A stretch of 64,000 nucleotides of DNA from Gordonia lacunae (GCF_002149015.1 NZ_NGFO01000021.1:1-64000); one strand, 5' to 3'. Positions 1 through 11,005 are shown, counted from the first letter of the stretch. The notes: generated from the sequence alone by a model not told the origin. Program-made: numbers and translations.

Positions 1-93
1 AGGCCCCCTACAGACCATGGGGTTGATAGGCCAGAACTGTACGCACAGCAATGTGTTCAGGTGACTGGTACTAATCGGCCGAGGACTTACCAA
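1..93 (+). rRNA. rrl: 23S ribosomal RNA, 3' end (partial)
   Basis: The first ~93 bases match the conserved 3' end of actinobacterial 23S rRNA, including the GTGACTGGTACTAATCGGCC block and the GAGGACTTACC terminal stem. The gene begins before the window. The exact 3' end is estimated to within a few bases. A ~120-base spacer without coding potential separates it from the 5S gene, so an rRNA operon reads into the window. Confidence 0.93.
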
Positions 94-216
94 CAACACC
101 CACAACATCACCACAACTCGTCAGAGATTGTCGGTTGGTGTTCGCATCCACTATGTACTTCTGAAACAACACACAATAAACAGACAACCTGTTGAGTGTG
201 GTGGTTGTTTCATAAA

Positions 217-335
217 GTTACGGCGGCTATAGCGGAGGGGAAACGCCCGGCCCCATTCCGAACCCGGAAGCTAAGCCCTCCAGCGCCAATGGTACTGCAC
301 CCTAATCAGTGTGGGAGAGTAGGACACCGCCGAAC
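217..335 (+). rRNA. rrf: 5S ribosomal RNA
   Basis: The sequence runs from GTTACGGCGGC to the ACACCGCCGAAC end. It carries the canonical CCCATTCCGAACCCGGAAG loop and the GTGGGAGAGTAGGACACCGCC 3' half. The two termini pair (GGCGG with CCGCC), as expected for the 5S terminal helix. Length is about 119 nt. It is the last gene of the rRNA operon entering from the left. Confidence 0.95.
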
Positions 336-345
336 ACAATTTCAG

Positions 346-392
346 AAAGGCCCCGTATTCGATGAATTTCTTTCGTCGGGTACGGGGTCTTT
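346..392 (+). terminator. Terminator of the rRNA operon
   Basis: A 12-bp stem (346-357 with 381-392, one G-U pair) closes a 23-base loop, and the 3' arm ends in a short T run. It starts about ten bases after 5S, as expected for the intrinsic terminator of an rrn operon. Confidence 0.8.
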
Positions 393-454
393 CTCGTGTG
401 TCAGCCACACCGGCGTACTCGCCGGTCGGCGCTTCCCAGCAAGGTTCGAGAGCA

Positions 455-460
455 TAGATT
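455..460 (+). promoter_or_regulatory. Candidate -10 box (TAGATT) of a leaderless transcript
   Basis: TAGATT lies 7 bases before the ATG at 468, and no Shine-Dalgarno sequence is visible there. This spacing would place the transcription start on or beside the start codon, as in the leaderless mRNAs common in Actinobacteria. No convincing -35 box is seen. The function is inferred. Confidence 0.4.
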
Positions 461-467
461 GGCAGCT

Positions 468-2735
468 ATGAGTGATCGTGATCGTCCGCGTCGCGAAGGG
501 CGCGGCCAGCGGGACACCCGCGGACAACGCGACGGCGGCCGAGGCGGCCGTCCTGATCGTCCGGGGCGTGACCGGGGGTCTGATCGTGGCAGCCGGCAGC
601 CTGGTCCGCCGCTGCCCGACGACGTGGCGGCATCGGACCTCGACCCCGAGGTGCGTCGTGATCTGCTGACCCTCGACAAGGCCAACGCCGAGATCGTCGC
701 ACGGCACCTGGTGATGGTGTCGCGCATCCTGCTCGAGGATCCCGCGCAGGCGCTTGAGCACGCGCGGGCGGCTCGCGCTCGTGCGTCACGGGTGGGCGTC
801 GTCCGCGAGACCGTGGGCATCGCCGCCTACAACGCAGGTGAGTGGCAGGAGTCGGCGACGGAGCTCCGGGCCGCGAAGCGGATCACCGGCAACCCTGCCC
901 TGCTGCCGCTCATCGCGGACTGCGAACGCGGGCTGGGGCGGCCCGAGCGCGCCGTCGAGATCGCCCGAGGCGACGAGGGACGGTCGCTGACGGGCGAGGA
1001 CGCCACGGAGATGCGGATCGTCGAAGCGGGAGCCCGGATGGATCTGGGTGAACCCGAGAAGGCGGTCGTCACCCTGCAGGCCGAGAATCTCACACCGGGG
1101 CAGCTCGGAACGGGTCCGGCTCGTCTGTTCTATGCGTATGCGTCTGCACTCGAGGCGGCCGGCCGCCGAGACGACGCCATCACCTGGTTCATGAACGCCG
1201 CTGCTGCCGACGTCGACGACGTGACCGACGCCGAATTCCGCCTCACCGAACTGGCCGACGACGACGTGCCGGGCCATGCCCGGCCGGTGAACGGTGCTGC
1301 TGCCGATATCGACTCCCGGCCTGTACCTGTCACTGACGTCGAACCCAGCGCGGCGCCCGCTCCGGACACCGAGGCGCCGGCGGCGCCTGGTGAGTCATCC
1401 GTCGAGCCGGCGACGAGCAATCCGGAAGCCGACACGCTTCCTCGTGACATCGAGACCGTTGCGGGTACCGCCGACCTGTCGCAGACGTCGACTCCGCCCG
1501 AGAGCGCGGTGCACGTGGACGAGGATGAGGCCGGTCCCGGTGCCGATGCGGAGACTGTGCCCACCCACGAGGTCGTCGCCGAGTCGACGATCGTGGAAGG
1601 CGTGCCGAATCCGCTGACCACACTGGAAGACGCATCGGAACCACCCGTCTCGGAAGCGTCGACCTCGGTGGCGTCGACCTCGGTGGCGTCGACCTCGGAC
1701 GCGTCCGTTGCGGGGGACACCGGCGATGTCGTCACGCTCGTCGATCGTCATGATGCGCTTCTGCTCGACCTCGACGGCACCGTGTTCGCCGGCCACCGTG
1801 CGCTGCCGAATGCCCTCGACGCACTGGCGCGGCTGGCCATACCGCGATACTTCGTGACCAACAACGCAAGCCGACGCCCGTCCGAGGTGGCCGCGCACCT
1901 GCGCGAACTCGGGTTCGAGGCGACCGACGAGCTTGTCGTCACAAGCGCCCAGTCGGGTGCCCGACTGTTGTCGGAACATCTCGAACCGGGCTCGCGAGCA
2001 CTCGTGATCGGTACCGACGGTCTGGCACAAGAGGTCCGCGAGGTCGGCGTCGGTGTCACGCGGAGTGCCGATGACCGGCCCGCCGCGGTGATCCAGGGTC
2101 ATTCGCCGGGCACGGGGTGGGCACAGCTGTCGGAGGCCGCGCTCGCGATCCGGGCCGGCGCGCTGTGGATCGCGACGAATGTCGACGCCACCCTGCCGTC
2201 CGAGCGTGGCCTGCTGGTGGGCAACGGCTCGATGGTCGCCGCCCTGCGCAATGCGACGGGCAAGGAGCCCATGGTGGCGGGCAAGCCCGCCGCCCCGTTG
2301 ATGGCGGACGCGATCGCGCGCGCCCGAGCGAGTGCACCGCTGGTCGTCGGGGACCGACTCGACACCGACATCGAGGGTGGGCATGCCGTCGGTATCGAGA
2401 GCGCGCTGGTCCTCACAGGTGTGAGCACCGTCGACGATCTGCTGGCTGCTCCGCCGGAACAGCGGCCCACCTATGTTCTCGAGGATCTCGCCGGCCTGTT
2501 CGTCGACATCGAGGCCGTGCGGGTGGCCGACCAGCCCGGGTGGGAGATCGAGGTCGACGGTTCGACGGTGCGGGTCGCCGGTTCGGGCGCGGTGGCCGGT
2601 CTGGTGCCCGCACTCGCCGCGGTCACGTGGTCGGCGGTGGATGCCGGCTCCGCAGACCCGACCGAGTTGCGGGTGGTCGCGGAGGGCGTCGCGAGGACGA
2701 AGCTCGAATCTCTCGGTGTCACACTCGTCGGCTAG
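468..2735 (+). CDS. TPR-HAD fusion: HAD-IIA phosphatase (glycerol-3-phosphate phosphatase-like)
   Basis: This 755-residue protein has two parts. Residues ~40-250 are helical and TPR-like (Rv1691-like). A ~170-residue Pro/Ala/Ser/Glu-rich linker follows. Residues ~425-690 form a HAD-IIA phosphatase resembling Rv1692, the D-glycerol-3-phosphate phosphatase of M. tuberculosis. The HAD motifs are intact: D434-L-D436-G-T, a motif III Lys at 606, and GDRLDTD with acids at 629, 632 and 634. A ~60-residue tail follows. In M. tuberculosis these two parts are neighbouring separate genes, so the protein looks like a gene fusion. The start at 468 was preferred to an in-frame ATG at 396 because 396 lies in the terminator tail and 468 has a -10 box just upstream. 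The likely role is recycling of polar heads from glycerophospholipids; substrate is inferred from the family. Confidence 0.85.
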   Translation: MSDRDRPRREGRGQRDTRGQRDGGRGGRPDRPGRDRGSDRGSRQPGPPLPDDVAASDLDPEVRRDLLTLDKANAEIVARHLVMVSRILLEDPAQALEHARAARARASRVGVVRETVGIAAYNAGEWQESATELRAAKRITGNPALLPLIADCERGLGRPERAVEIARGDEGRSLTGEDATEMRIVEAGARMDLGEPEKAVVTLQAENLTPGQLGTGPARLFYAYASALEAAGRRDDAITWFMNAAAADVDDVTDAEFRLTELADDDVPGHARPVNGAAADIDSRPVPVTDVEPSAAPAPDTEAPAAPGESSVEPATSNPEADTLPRDIETVAGTADLSQTSTPPESAVHVDEDEAGPGADAETVPTHEVVAESTIVEGVPNPLTTLEDASEPPVSEASTSVASTSVASTSDASVAGDTGDVVTLVDRHDALLLDLDGTVFAGHRALPNALDALARLAIPRYFVTNNASRRPSEVAAHLRELGFEATDELVVTSAQSGARLLSEHLEPGSRALVIGTDGLAQEVREVGVGVTRSADDRPAAVIQGHSPGTGWAQLSEAALAIRAGALWIATNVDATLPSERGLLVGNGSMVAALRNATGKEPMVAGKPAAPLMADAIARARASAPLVVGDRLDTDIEGGHAVGIESALVLTGVSTVDDLLAAPPEQRPTYVLEDLAGLFVDIEAVRVADQPGWEIEVDGSTVRVAGSGAVAGLVPALAAVTWSAVDAGSADPTELRVVAEGVARTKLESLGVTLVG
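1656..1697 (+). repeat. In-frame 15-bp tandem repeat in the linker of the TPR-HAD protein
   Basis: Almost three copies of GCGTCGACCTCGGTG stand in tandem (1656-1670, 1671-1685, 1686-1697). They encode repeated A-S-T-S-V units in the low-complexity linker. The 15-bp unit keeps the frame, so copy number could vary between strains without breaking the gene. Confidence 0.85.
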
Positions 2736-2746
2736 CGTGGTGCACG

Positions 2747-3037
2747 ATGACTCACCCGACCGCCTCTCCGGCTGACCCAGGTCCGTCCCGGCCCACCCCG
2801 GGTGGGATGCCACGTCGGCAGTTCGATCCGGTGGCCGACGGGTTCGGCCCCGCCGACGCGGCCGGGGAACTGCCCGACGTGGAGGCCGAGGTGGCCGGGA
2901 TACTCACGCAGGTCGACGAGATCCGTGAGTCGGTCGGCGACACGTTCTCCCTCGCGGCACTCGAACGGCAGGCCGGGCTTCTCGAGCAGGCGCATGACTC
3001 GCTGACCGCTGCCCTCGACGCCGTCGACCGCCGATGA
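2747..3037 (+). CDS. Small conserved protein of the tlyA locus (Rv1693-like position)
   Basis: This 96-residue protein starts at an ATG 11 bases after the HAD gene. Residues 1-40 are rich in Pro and Gly. Residues ~45-96 are predicted helical and acidic, with a pattern of Leu, Val and Ile suited to a short coiled coil (VEAEVAGILTQVDEIRESV). It sits where M. tuberculosis has the small hypothetical Rv1693, between the phosphatase and tlyA. I recognise no functional domain. The position inside a conserved operon supports a real gene. Confidence 0.75.
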   Translation: MTHPTASPADPGPSRPTPGGMPRRQFDPVADGFGPADAAGELPDVEAEVAGILTQVDEIRESVGDTFSLAALERQAGLLEQAHDSLTAALDAVDRR

Positions 3038-3083
3038 CCCGGCCCGGAAACCCGACGCCGTCAGCGTGGGCGCGGTCCTGACC

Positions 3084-3971
3084 GTGGCCACCAGAGCACG
3101 GCTCGATGCCGAACTCGTCCGCCGGGGCCTGGCGCGCTCGCGCGAGCAGGCGCGCGAACTCGTCGATGCCGGTTCGGTCCGGGTGAACGGGACGGTCGCC
3201 TCGAAGGCGGCCACCGGCGTCACCCGCGACACCCCCATCGTCGTCGACGAGGGCCCGCGGGACGATTGGGCGTCGCGGGGAGCACACAAACTGCTGGGGG
3301 CCCTCGAGGCCTTCGAGCCGGAGGGGCTCACGGTCGACGGGCGTCGGTGCCTCGACGCCGGCGCGTCCACCGGCGGTTTCACGGATGTTCTGCTGCGGCG
3401 CGGCGCCCGTGAAGTGGTCGCCGCGGATGTCGGTTACGGACAGTTGATCTGGCGTCTGCAGAACGACGAGCGCGTTGTGGTCCACGACCGGACCAACGTC
3501 CGACACCTCGAGCCCGATGCCATCGGCGGACCGGTCGACCTGGTGGTCGCCGACCTGTCGTTCATCTCGCTGGGGCTGGTGCTTCCCGCGCTGGCCCGGT
3601 GCTGCGCACCGGGCGCCGACCTGTTGCCGATGGTCAAGCCGCAGTTCGAGGTCGGTAAGGACCGGGTGGGTTCGGGCGGCGTGGTCCGCGACCCCGAACT
3701 GCGTGCCGAGGCGGTGCTGGCGGTCGCGACCGAAGCCGGTTCCCACGGTCTACGGACCCGTGGCGTGGTGGCGAGCCCGTTGCCCGGACCGTCGGGGAAC
3801 GTGGAGTTCTTTCTCTGGCTACACAACGAGCGGGCCCACCGGACAGGCGGGGAGTCGGGGCAGAGCGATAGGGTCGACCGGTCGGACTCGACCGCCGCGG
3901 ATCGCACCACCGGCTCCCCGGACGAACTCCGGGCCATGATCGAACAAGCGGTCGCCGCGGGTCCGCGCTGA
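3084..3971 (+). CDS. tlyA: TlyA: 16S/23S rRNA (cytidine-2'-O)-methyltransferase
   Basis: TlyA transfers a methyl group from SAM to the ribose of cytidines in 16S and 23S rRNA; loss causes capreomycin resistance in mycobacteria. An N-terminal S4 RNA-binding domain (residues ~1-60, ARLDAELVRRGLARSREQA) is followed by an FtsJ-like Rossmann methyltransferase domain with the SAM motif DAGASTGGF, then ADLSFISL and VKPQFEVG. The GTG at 3084 gives an N terminus that aligns with mycobacterial TlyA. A GTG at 3066 would add six residues and cannot be excluded. The last ~40 residues are a polar extension. It lies 46 bases after the small upstream gene and before nadK. Confidence 0.93.
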   Translation: MATRARLDAELVRRGLARSREQARELVDAGSVRVNGTVASKAATGVTRDTPIVVDEGPRDDWASRGAHKLLGALEAFEPEGLTVDGRRCLDAGASTGGFTDVLLRRGAREVVAADVGYGQLIWRLQNDERVVVHDRTNVRHLEPDAIGGPVDLVVADLSFISLGLVLPALARCCAPGADLLPMVKPQFEVGKDRVGSGGVVRDPELRAEAVLAVATEAGSHGLRTRGVVASPLPGPSGNVEFFLWLHNERAHRTGGESGQSDRVDRSDSTAADRTTGSPDELRAMIEQAVAAGPR

Positions 3972-4047
3972 CCACTCGGGTCGGAGGCGTCGCCGCTCTC
4001 CGACACCGCACTCTTCCCAGACCGCACTTCGATGGAGGGAATCACCA

Positions 4048-5070
4048 GTGACCGACGATTCGGTGCCGGACCACAACCCCGGCGCCCGTGAGTTCTTGGT
4101 GGTCGCCCACACCGGACGTGAGAACGTTCTCGAGACCATCGAGGCGATCGCGCGACGCTGTGCGGGCGCCGGCGTCGCCCTCCGCGTGGTCGATCACGAC
4201 ACGCTCGACCGTGACGCCCCCGATCACGATGTGCTGTACCGGAACAACGAGGGAGAGTCGCCCCGTCCCCCGAACGTGCCGGTCGATCCCGAGTACCTGC
4301 GGTCACTCGGCGCCGTCGTCGAGGTCACCACGGCCGAGTCCGCCTCGGCCGAAGGATGTGAGCTCGTCATCGTCCTGGGCGGCGACGGCACCTTCCTGCG
4401 GGCCGCCGAGCTGGCGTATCCCGCCGAGGTCCCCGTCCTCGGTATCAACCTCGGCCACATCGGTTTCCTCGCCGAGGCCGAGGCACACCGCGTCGACGAG
4501 GTGATGAACCAGCTGATCGCCCGGGACTACCGGATCGAACCGCGGATGACCCTCGACATCGCCATCGTCGACCCGTCCGACCCGGATCCGCCGACCGCGT
4601 GCAGCTGGGCCCTCAACGAGGTCGCGGTGTTGAACACCAGCAACAACGGCGTCCTCGAGCTCGTGACCGAGGTCGACGGCCGGCCGGTCTCGGCCTTCGG
4701 CGCCGACGGCGTGCTGGTGTCGACGCCGACCGGGTCCACGGCGTACGCCTTCTCCGCGGGCGGGCCGGTGATGTGGCCCGATCTGGAGGCCATCCTGGTC
4801 GTGCCGAACAACGCCCACGCACTCTTCGCGCGGCCGATGGTCACCAGTCCCCGATCGCGGATCGCGGTGGAGGTGGACAAGAACGGACGGTCGGCGCTGG
4901 CGCTGTGCGACGGTCGGCGTGCCCTCGACGTGCCCGCCGGAGCGCGCGTCGAGGTCGTGCGCAGCGAACGGTCGGTGCGCTGGATCCGGATCGACTCCGA
5001 TCCGTTCGCCGACCGACTGGTCACCAAGTTCGCCCTCCCGGTCACGGGATGGCGAGGGAGGCAGGCATAG
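4048..5070 (+). CDS. nadK: NAD kinase
   Basis: The 340-residue enzyme phosphorylates NAD+ to NADP+ using ATP or polyphosphate. Family signatures are the GGDGTFLRAAE loop with catalytic Asp113, GINLGHIGFLAE, the LNEVAV NE motif, and the DGVLVSTPTGSTAYAFSAGG segment that shapes the nucleotide pocket. The GTG start at 4048 has a strong GGAGGGA site seven bases upstream. The N-terminal ~40 residues are extended, as in other actinobacterial PpnK proteins. Its stop lies two bases before the recN start, so the two are probably translationally coupled. Confidence 0.95.
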   Translation: MTDDSVPDHNPGAREFLVVAHTGRENVLETIEAIARRCAGAGVALRVVDHDTLDRDAPDHDVLYRNNEGESPRPPNVPVDPEYLRSLGAVVEVTTAESASAEGCELVIVLGGDGTFLRAAELAYPAEVPVLGINLGHIGFLAEAEAHRVDEVMNQLIARDYRIEPRMTLDIAIVDPSDPDPPTACSWALNEVAVLNTSNNGVLELVTEVDGRPVSAFGADGVLVSTPTGSTAYAFSAGGPVMWPDLEAILVVPNNAHALFARPMVTSPRSRIAVEVDKNGRSALALCDGRRALDVPAGARVEVVRSERSVRWIRIDSDPFADRLVTKFALPVTGWRGRQA

Positions 5071-5072
5071 GC

Positions 5073-6827
5073 GTGCTCGAAGAGATCTCCATCACCGGTC
5101 TCGGTGTCATCGAGGAGGCGCAGGCGCGCTTCCATCCCGGATTCACGGTGCTCACCGGCGAGACCGGCGCGGGTAAGACGATGATCGTCACCAGCCTGCA
5201 CCTGCTGTCGGGTGCACGTGCCGACGCGTCGCGGGTCCGGACCGGCGCGGCCAAGGCGATCGTCGAGGGCCGGTTTCGGCTCGCGGGCGACGGCGCCGCG
5301 CAGCGGGATCCGGTCGTCGCCGACATCCTGGACTCCACCGGAGCCGAGCTGGATGACGACGACACCGTCATCGCGGTCCGATCGGTCAGCGCCGACGGAC
5401 GCTCCCGTGCACATCTGGGCGGGCGGTCGGTTCCGGTGGGCGTGATGGGCCAGCTCACCACGGCGGTCCTGGCCATCCACGGCCAGAACGATCAGTTGCG
5501 TCTCCTCCGCCCCGAACATCAACGTGCCGCCCTGGACACCTTCGCCGGACCCAAGGCCGCCTCGGCGCTCGAGTCGTACCGCAAGGCCCGATCGGCCTGG
5601 GTGGAATTGCTCGACGAGCTCGATGTCCGGCGCGCGAATCACCGCGAACTCGCGCAGGAGGCGGACCGGCTGCGGTTCGGCATCGACGAGATCGCGGCCG
5701 TCGATCCGGTGCCCGGTGAGGACGAGGAGCTGACCGCGACCATCCGCCGGCTCTCCGACCTGGAGTCCATCCGTGGCGCCGCCGATCAGGCCCACCACCT
5801 CGTCGCCGGCGATTCGGGGTCGTCGGTCATCGAAGGTCTCGGAACGGTGCGGACCCTTCTCGAGACCGCGGCGGACGACACGTTGCGCGACCTCGTGCCC
5901 CGCGTGGCCGAGGCGCTCACCGTCATCACCGATGTCGGTGCCGAACTGACCGCGTTCACCTCGAGCCTGCCGGCCGACGCCGAGGAGCTCGACAAGTTGC
6001 TCGCCCGTCAGGCCGAGCTGAAGACCTTGGTCCGCAAGTACGCACCCGACGTCGACGGGGTGATCGACTGGCGCCGCAAGGCCGAGGCCCGGCTGGCCGA
6101 GATCGAGGACCCCCGTGCCTCGATCGAGGAGCTCGAGGTCGCCGCGGCGGCTGCCCGGGACACGGTGCAGACCGCGGCGGAGAAACTCCACACGCTGCGC
6201 GCGAAGGCCGCCAAGTCGATGGCCGACAAGGTGTCGCGTGAGCTCAAGGGGCTGGCGATGGGGGACTCGGCGCTGGCGGTCGCGGTCAACCCGGACCCGG
6301 CGTCGCCCGATGACCGGCTCGCCGTCACCGTCGGCGGCACCTCGGTGCACGCCGGCGCCGACGGCGCGGACAAGGTCGAGTTCGCGCTCGTCGCCCATCC
6401 CGGCGCGACCCCGTTGCCCATCGCGAAGTCGGCGTCGGGCGGCGAACTCTCGCGGGTCATGCTCGCGCTCGAAGTCGTGCTCGCCGCACCGACGTCGGGA
6501 TCGGTGATGGTCTTCGACGAGGTCGACGCAGGCGTCGGTGGACGCGCGGCGGTCGAGATCGGAAAACGGTTGTCGAGGCTGGCCCGGGCGCACCAGGTCA
6601 TCGTGGTGACCCACCTTCCCCAGGTGGCGGCCTTCGCCGACAACCACCTGGTCATCGGCAAGAGCAAGAAGGGGGCGCTGGTCACCAGCAGCGTGCGCAC
6701 GCTCGATCGTGACGAGCGGGTCGCGGAGTTGGCCCGCATGCTCGCGGGCCTGGGGGAGTCCGACACCGGGCGGGCCCACGCCGAGGAACTGCTGGCGACC
6801 GCGGAGGCGGAACGCGCCGCCGACTGA
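5073..6827 (+). CDS. recN: DNA repair protein RecN
   Basis: RecN is an SMC-like ATPase that acts early in double-strand break repair. The 584-residue protein has a Walker A GETGAGKT (29-36), a central coiled coil (~residues 160-380), the ABC-type signature SGGELSRVMLA and a Walker B VMVFDEVDAGVGG, followed by VVTHLPQVAAFAD. The GTG at 5073 fits the family N terminus (LEEISITGLGVIEEA) and has GGGAGGC 11 bases upstream; an ATG at 5049 inside nadK would add eight residues. It closes the tlyA-nadK-recN group. Confidence 0.93.
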   Translation: MLEEISITGLGVIEEAQARFHPGFTVLTGETGAGKTMIVTSLHLLSGARADASRVRTGAAKAIVEGRFRLAGDGAAQRDPVVADILDSTGAELDDDDTVIAVRSVSADGRSRAHLGGRSVPVGVMGQLTTAVLAIHGQNDQLRLLRPEHQRAALDTFAGPKAASALESYRKARSAWVELLDELDVRRANHRELAQEADRLRFGIDEIAAVDPVPGEDEELTATIRRLSDLESIRGAADQAHHLVAGDSGSSVIEGLGTVRTLLETAADDTLRDLVPRVAEALTVITDVGAELTAFTSSLPADAEELDKLLARQAELKTLVRKYAPDVDGVIDWRRKAEARLAEIEDPRASIEELEVAAAAARDTVQTAAEKLHTLRAKAAKSMADKVSRELKGLAMGDSALAVAVNPDPASPDDRLAVTVGGTSVHAGADGADKVEFALVAHPGATPLPIAKSASGGELSRVMLALEVVLAAPTSGSVMVFDEVDAGVGGRAAVEIGKRLSRLARAHQVIVVTHLPQVAAFADNHLVIGKSKKGALVTSSVRTLDRDERVAELARMLAGLGESDTGRAHAEELLATAEAERAAD

Positions 6828-6929
6828 CCGCGACGGGCGGTGAAACACATGGTGCTTGTGTGACAAAAGTTGCTCCTGTTACGGCGCGCCTCCCCGGCTG
6901 AGGCGTGCCGTCGGCCGATCATGGCCGTC

Positions 6930-8117
6930 ATGAAGATGCCTGCACTGCTCGCGCGTAACACCGAAGAACTGCCTGGCGTGACCGGTATCGCCAGAATCGA
7001 CAAGAACACGAAACGGCTGCTCAACCGCGTCGGGCCGGGCGACATCGCCATCCTCGACGAGGTCGACCTCGACCGCGTGACCGCCGATGCTCTCGTCGAG
7101 GCCAACGTGGTGGCCGTCGTCAACGCCTCGCGGTCGATCACCGGCCGTTACCCCAACCTCGGACCCGAGGTCTTGGTGGCATCCGGCATCGCGCTGCTCG
7201 ACGACGTGGGTCCGGAGATCTTCAAGCGGGTCAAGGACGGCGCGAAGGTGCGGGTCCACAACGACCGGCTGTACGTCGGCGAGCGACGGCTGGCACTCGG
7301 TACCGAACTCGACGAGCGCGACATCGCCGACATCATGATCGGCGCCAAGGCAGGTCTCGTCGACCACCTCGAGGCGTTCTCGGGCAACACCATCGAGTTC
7401 ATCCGCAGCGAGTCGCCGTTGCTGATCGACGGTGTCGGCGTGCCGGAGATCGATGTCGACGTCGCGGGCCGTCATGTCGTCATCGTCGGCGAAGGCGCCG
7501 ACCGTGCCGCCGACCTCCGCTCCCTGAAACCGTTCATCAAGGAGTACCAGCCCGTCATGGTGGGTGTCGGAGCCGGTGCGGACACCCTGATGAAGGCCGG
7601 GTACAAACCCTCGATCGTCGTCGGCGATCCCGAGACCATGAAGACGGCGACACTGAAATCCGGTGCACAGCTGGTGCTTCCGGCCGACACCGACGGCCAC
7701 GCGACCGGGCTCGAACGCATCCAGGACCTCGGCATCGGCGCCACGACGTTCCCGGCCGCGGGGTCGGCCGGCGACCTGGCGCTCCTGCTCACCGACTACC
7801 ACGGTGCCGACCTGATCGTCACCGTCGGCTACCCCGGGTCGCTCGACGACTTCTTCGACCGGTCGCGTCGGGAGAGCAACCCGTCGATGTTCCTGACGCG
7901 ACTCAAGGTCGGCCAGAAGCTGGTCGACGCGAAGGCCGTCGCCACGCTGTACCGCAGCCGGGTCTCCGGCGCTGCCATCGCCTGTGTCGTCCTCGCGGCG
8001 CTGGTGGCCGTGATCGCGGCCGTGATGTTGTCGAACGCGGGCACCGACATCACCGATTGGATCGTCCTGCAGTGGAATGCGCTGCTCGACTGGGCACGAG
8101 AGGTTTGGAACAGGTAG
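6930..8117 (+). CDS. steA: Septation protein SteA-like (Rv1697 family)
   Basis: The 395-residue protein matches the actinobacterial SteA family, known in corynebacteria to work with SteB in daughter-cell separation by affecting peptidoglycan hydrolase RipA. Most of it is a cytoplasmic domain with similarity to thiamin pyrophosphokinase-type folds (residues ~180-330, including VGVGAGADTLMKAGYKPSIVVGDPE). One transmembrane helix near residues 348-370 is followed by a short tail with several Trp residues. The start at 6930 (MKMPALLARN) fits the family; ATG 6921 is an alternative. It is followed after three bases by mctB, as in M. tuberculosis. Confidence 0.9.
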   Translation: MKMPALLARNTEELPGVTGIARIDKNTKRLLNRVGPGDIAILDEVDLDRVTADALVEANVVAVVNASRSITGRYPNLGPEVLVASGIALLDDVGPEIFKRVKDGAKVRVHNDRLYVGERRLALGTELDERDIADIMIGAKAGLVDHLEAFSGNTIEFIRSESPLLIDGVGVPEIDVDVAGRHVVIVGEGADRAADLRSLKPFIKEYQPVMVGVGAGADTLMKAGYKPSIVVGDPETMKTATLKSGAQLVLPADTDGHATGLERIQDLGIGATTFPAAGSAGDLALLLTDYHGADLIVTVGYPGSLDDFFDRSRRESNPSMFLTRLKVGQKLVDAKAVATLYRSRVSGAAIACVVLAALVAVIAAVMLSNAGTDITDWIVLQWNALLDWAREVWNR

Positions 8118-8120
8118 CCG

Positions 8121-9056
8121 ATGATCTCGCTACGACAGCATGCGATCTCGCTGGTCGCGGTCTTCCTCGCGCTGGCGCTGGGACTCTTCCTCGGATCGGG
8201 TTTCGTCGGTGACCGTGTCAACTCGATGACCGGCACGAGTCGCGACCGCATCGGCGACCTGGAGAACGAGCGCGACGACCTCAACGCAAAGCTCAACGCG
8301 TCCAACAGCTTCGACCATGCCATCGCGCCGCGACTGATCGCGAACAGGCTCAAGGGGCGGTCCGTGTTGGTGGTGACCGCACCGAACGCGGCGGAATCCG
8401 ACGTCGATGCGGTCAAGGAGTCGATCTCGGGTGCCGGGGCCCGCTTCGGCGGGCAACTCGCCCTGACCGACGCGCTGCTCACCGACGGCAAGTCCGAGGA
8501 ACTGCGGACGATCGTCGACCAGACCATTCCGCCGGGCACGATGCTCCGCGCCGAACTGACCGATTCCGGCGGTCGGGTGGGTGACCTCCTGGGCGCGCTC
8601 GTGCTGTCCAACGAGACGGCCCGGCCGGCGTCGTCCGGTGATCGTCGGACGGGTCTCGGCACGCTGCGTGACGGCGGGTTCATCGACTATGCCGACAACG
8701 CCATCACCCCGACCGACCTGGTCGTCGTCGTCACCGGCGACGAATTCGGTCCGGACTCGGGTGCGCAGGGCGCTCTCGTCGGCCGGTTCGCCGCCGCGAT
8801 GTCCGCACGCGGTGTCGGTGGAGTCCTCGTCGGGCGCACGGGTTCGGCCTCGGGCGGATCGCCGATCGCCATCGTCCGCTCGGATCCGTCGCTGGCCAAT
8901 GCCGTCTCGACCGTCGACAACGTCGACCAGCCGACCGGTCTCATCACCACGATCCTCGCGCTGGCCGCCGAGGTGGACGGCACGACCGGTGCCTACGGCA
9001 CCGGAGCCGGGGCCACTGCGATCACCGTCGGCGCCGATGGGCGTCCGGCCGCCTGA
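8121..9056 (+). CDS. mctB: Copper transporter MctB-like protein
   Basis: The protein has 311 residues with one N-terminal membrane helix or uncleaved signal (residues ~8-28, ISLVAVFLALALGLFLGSG). A short coiled coil (~40-60) and an extracytoplasmic alpha/beta domain follow. It belongs to the MctB/Rv1698 family, linked in mycobacteria to low intracellular copper. The steA-mctB-pyrG order is the same as in M. tuberculosis. The start follows the steA stop after three bases, so it is translated from the same mRNA. The transport role is taken from the family. Confidence 0.88.
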   Translation: MISLRQHAISLVAVFLALALGLFLGSGFVGDRVNSMTGTSRDRIGDLENERDDLNAKLNASNSFDHAIAPRLIANRLKGRSVLVVTAPNAAESDVDAVKESISGAGARFGGQLALTDALLTDGKSEELRTIVDQTIPPGTMLRAELTDSGGRVGDLLGALVLSNETARPASSGDRRTGLGTLRDGGFIDYADNAITPTDLVVVVTGDEFGPDSGAQGALVGRFAAAMSARGVGGVLVGRTGSASGGSPIAIVRSDPSLANAVSTVDNVDQPTGLITTILALAAEVDGTTGAYGTGAGATAITVGADGRPAA

Positions 9057-9135
9057 CGACGGGCTCGCCGCCCGCACGTGAGTACCGCCACGCCCGCGCG
9101 CGGTGTGGCGGTGCGGCGTCGGGCGCCGGTGGTGT

Positions 9136-9141
9136 TACCCT
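9136..9141 (+). promoter_or_regulatory. Possible -10 element upstream of pyrG
   Basis: TACCCT stands 59 bases before the pyrG start, in the 143-base gap after mctB. No good -35 box is seen. It is the best local match to an actinobacterial -10 box, and the call is weak. Confidence 0.2.
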
Positions 9142-9157
9142 GGAGTCCCGTAGGTAA

Positions 9158-10999
<1,842 letters not shown>

Positions 11000-11005
11000 C
11001 CCGTT

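Noticed and set aside
4527-6866. 779-codon open frame on the minus strand across nadK and recN
   Set aside because: Antisense shadow of two highly conserved genes; composition is Arg/Gly/Asp-rich without family motifs.
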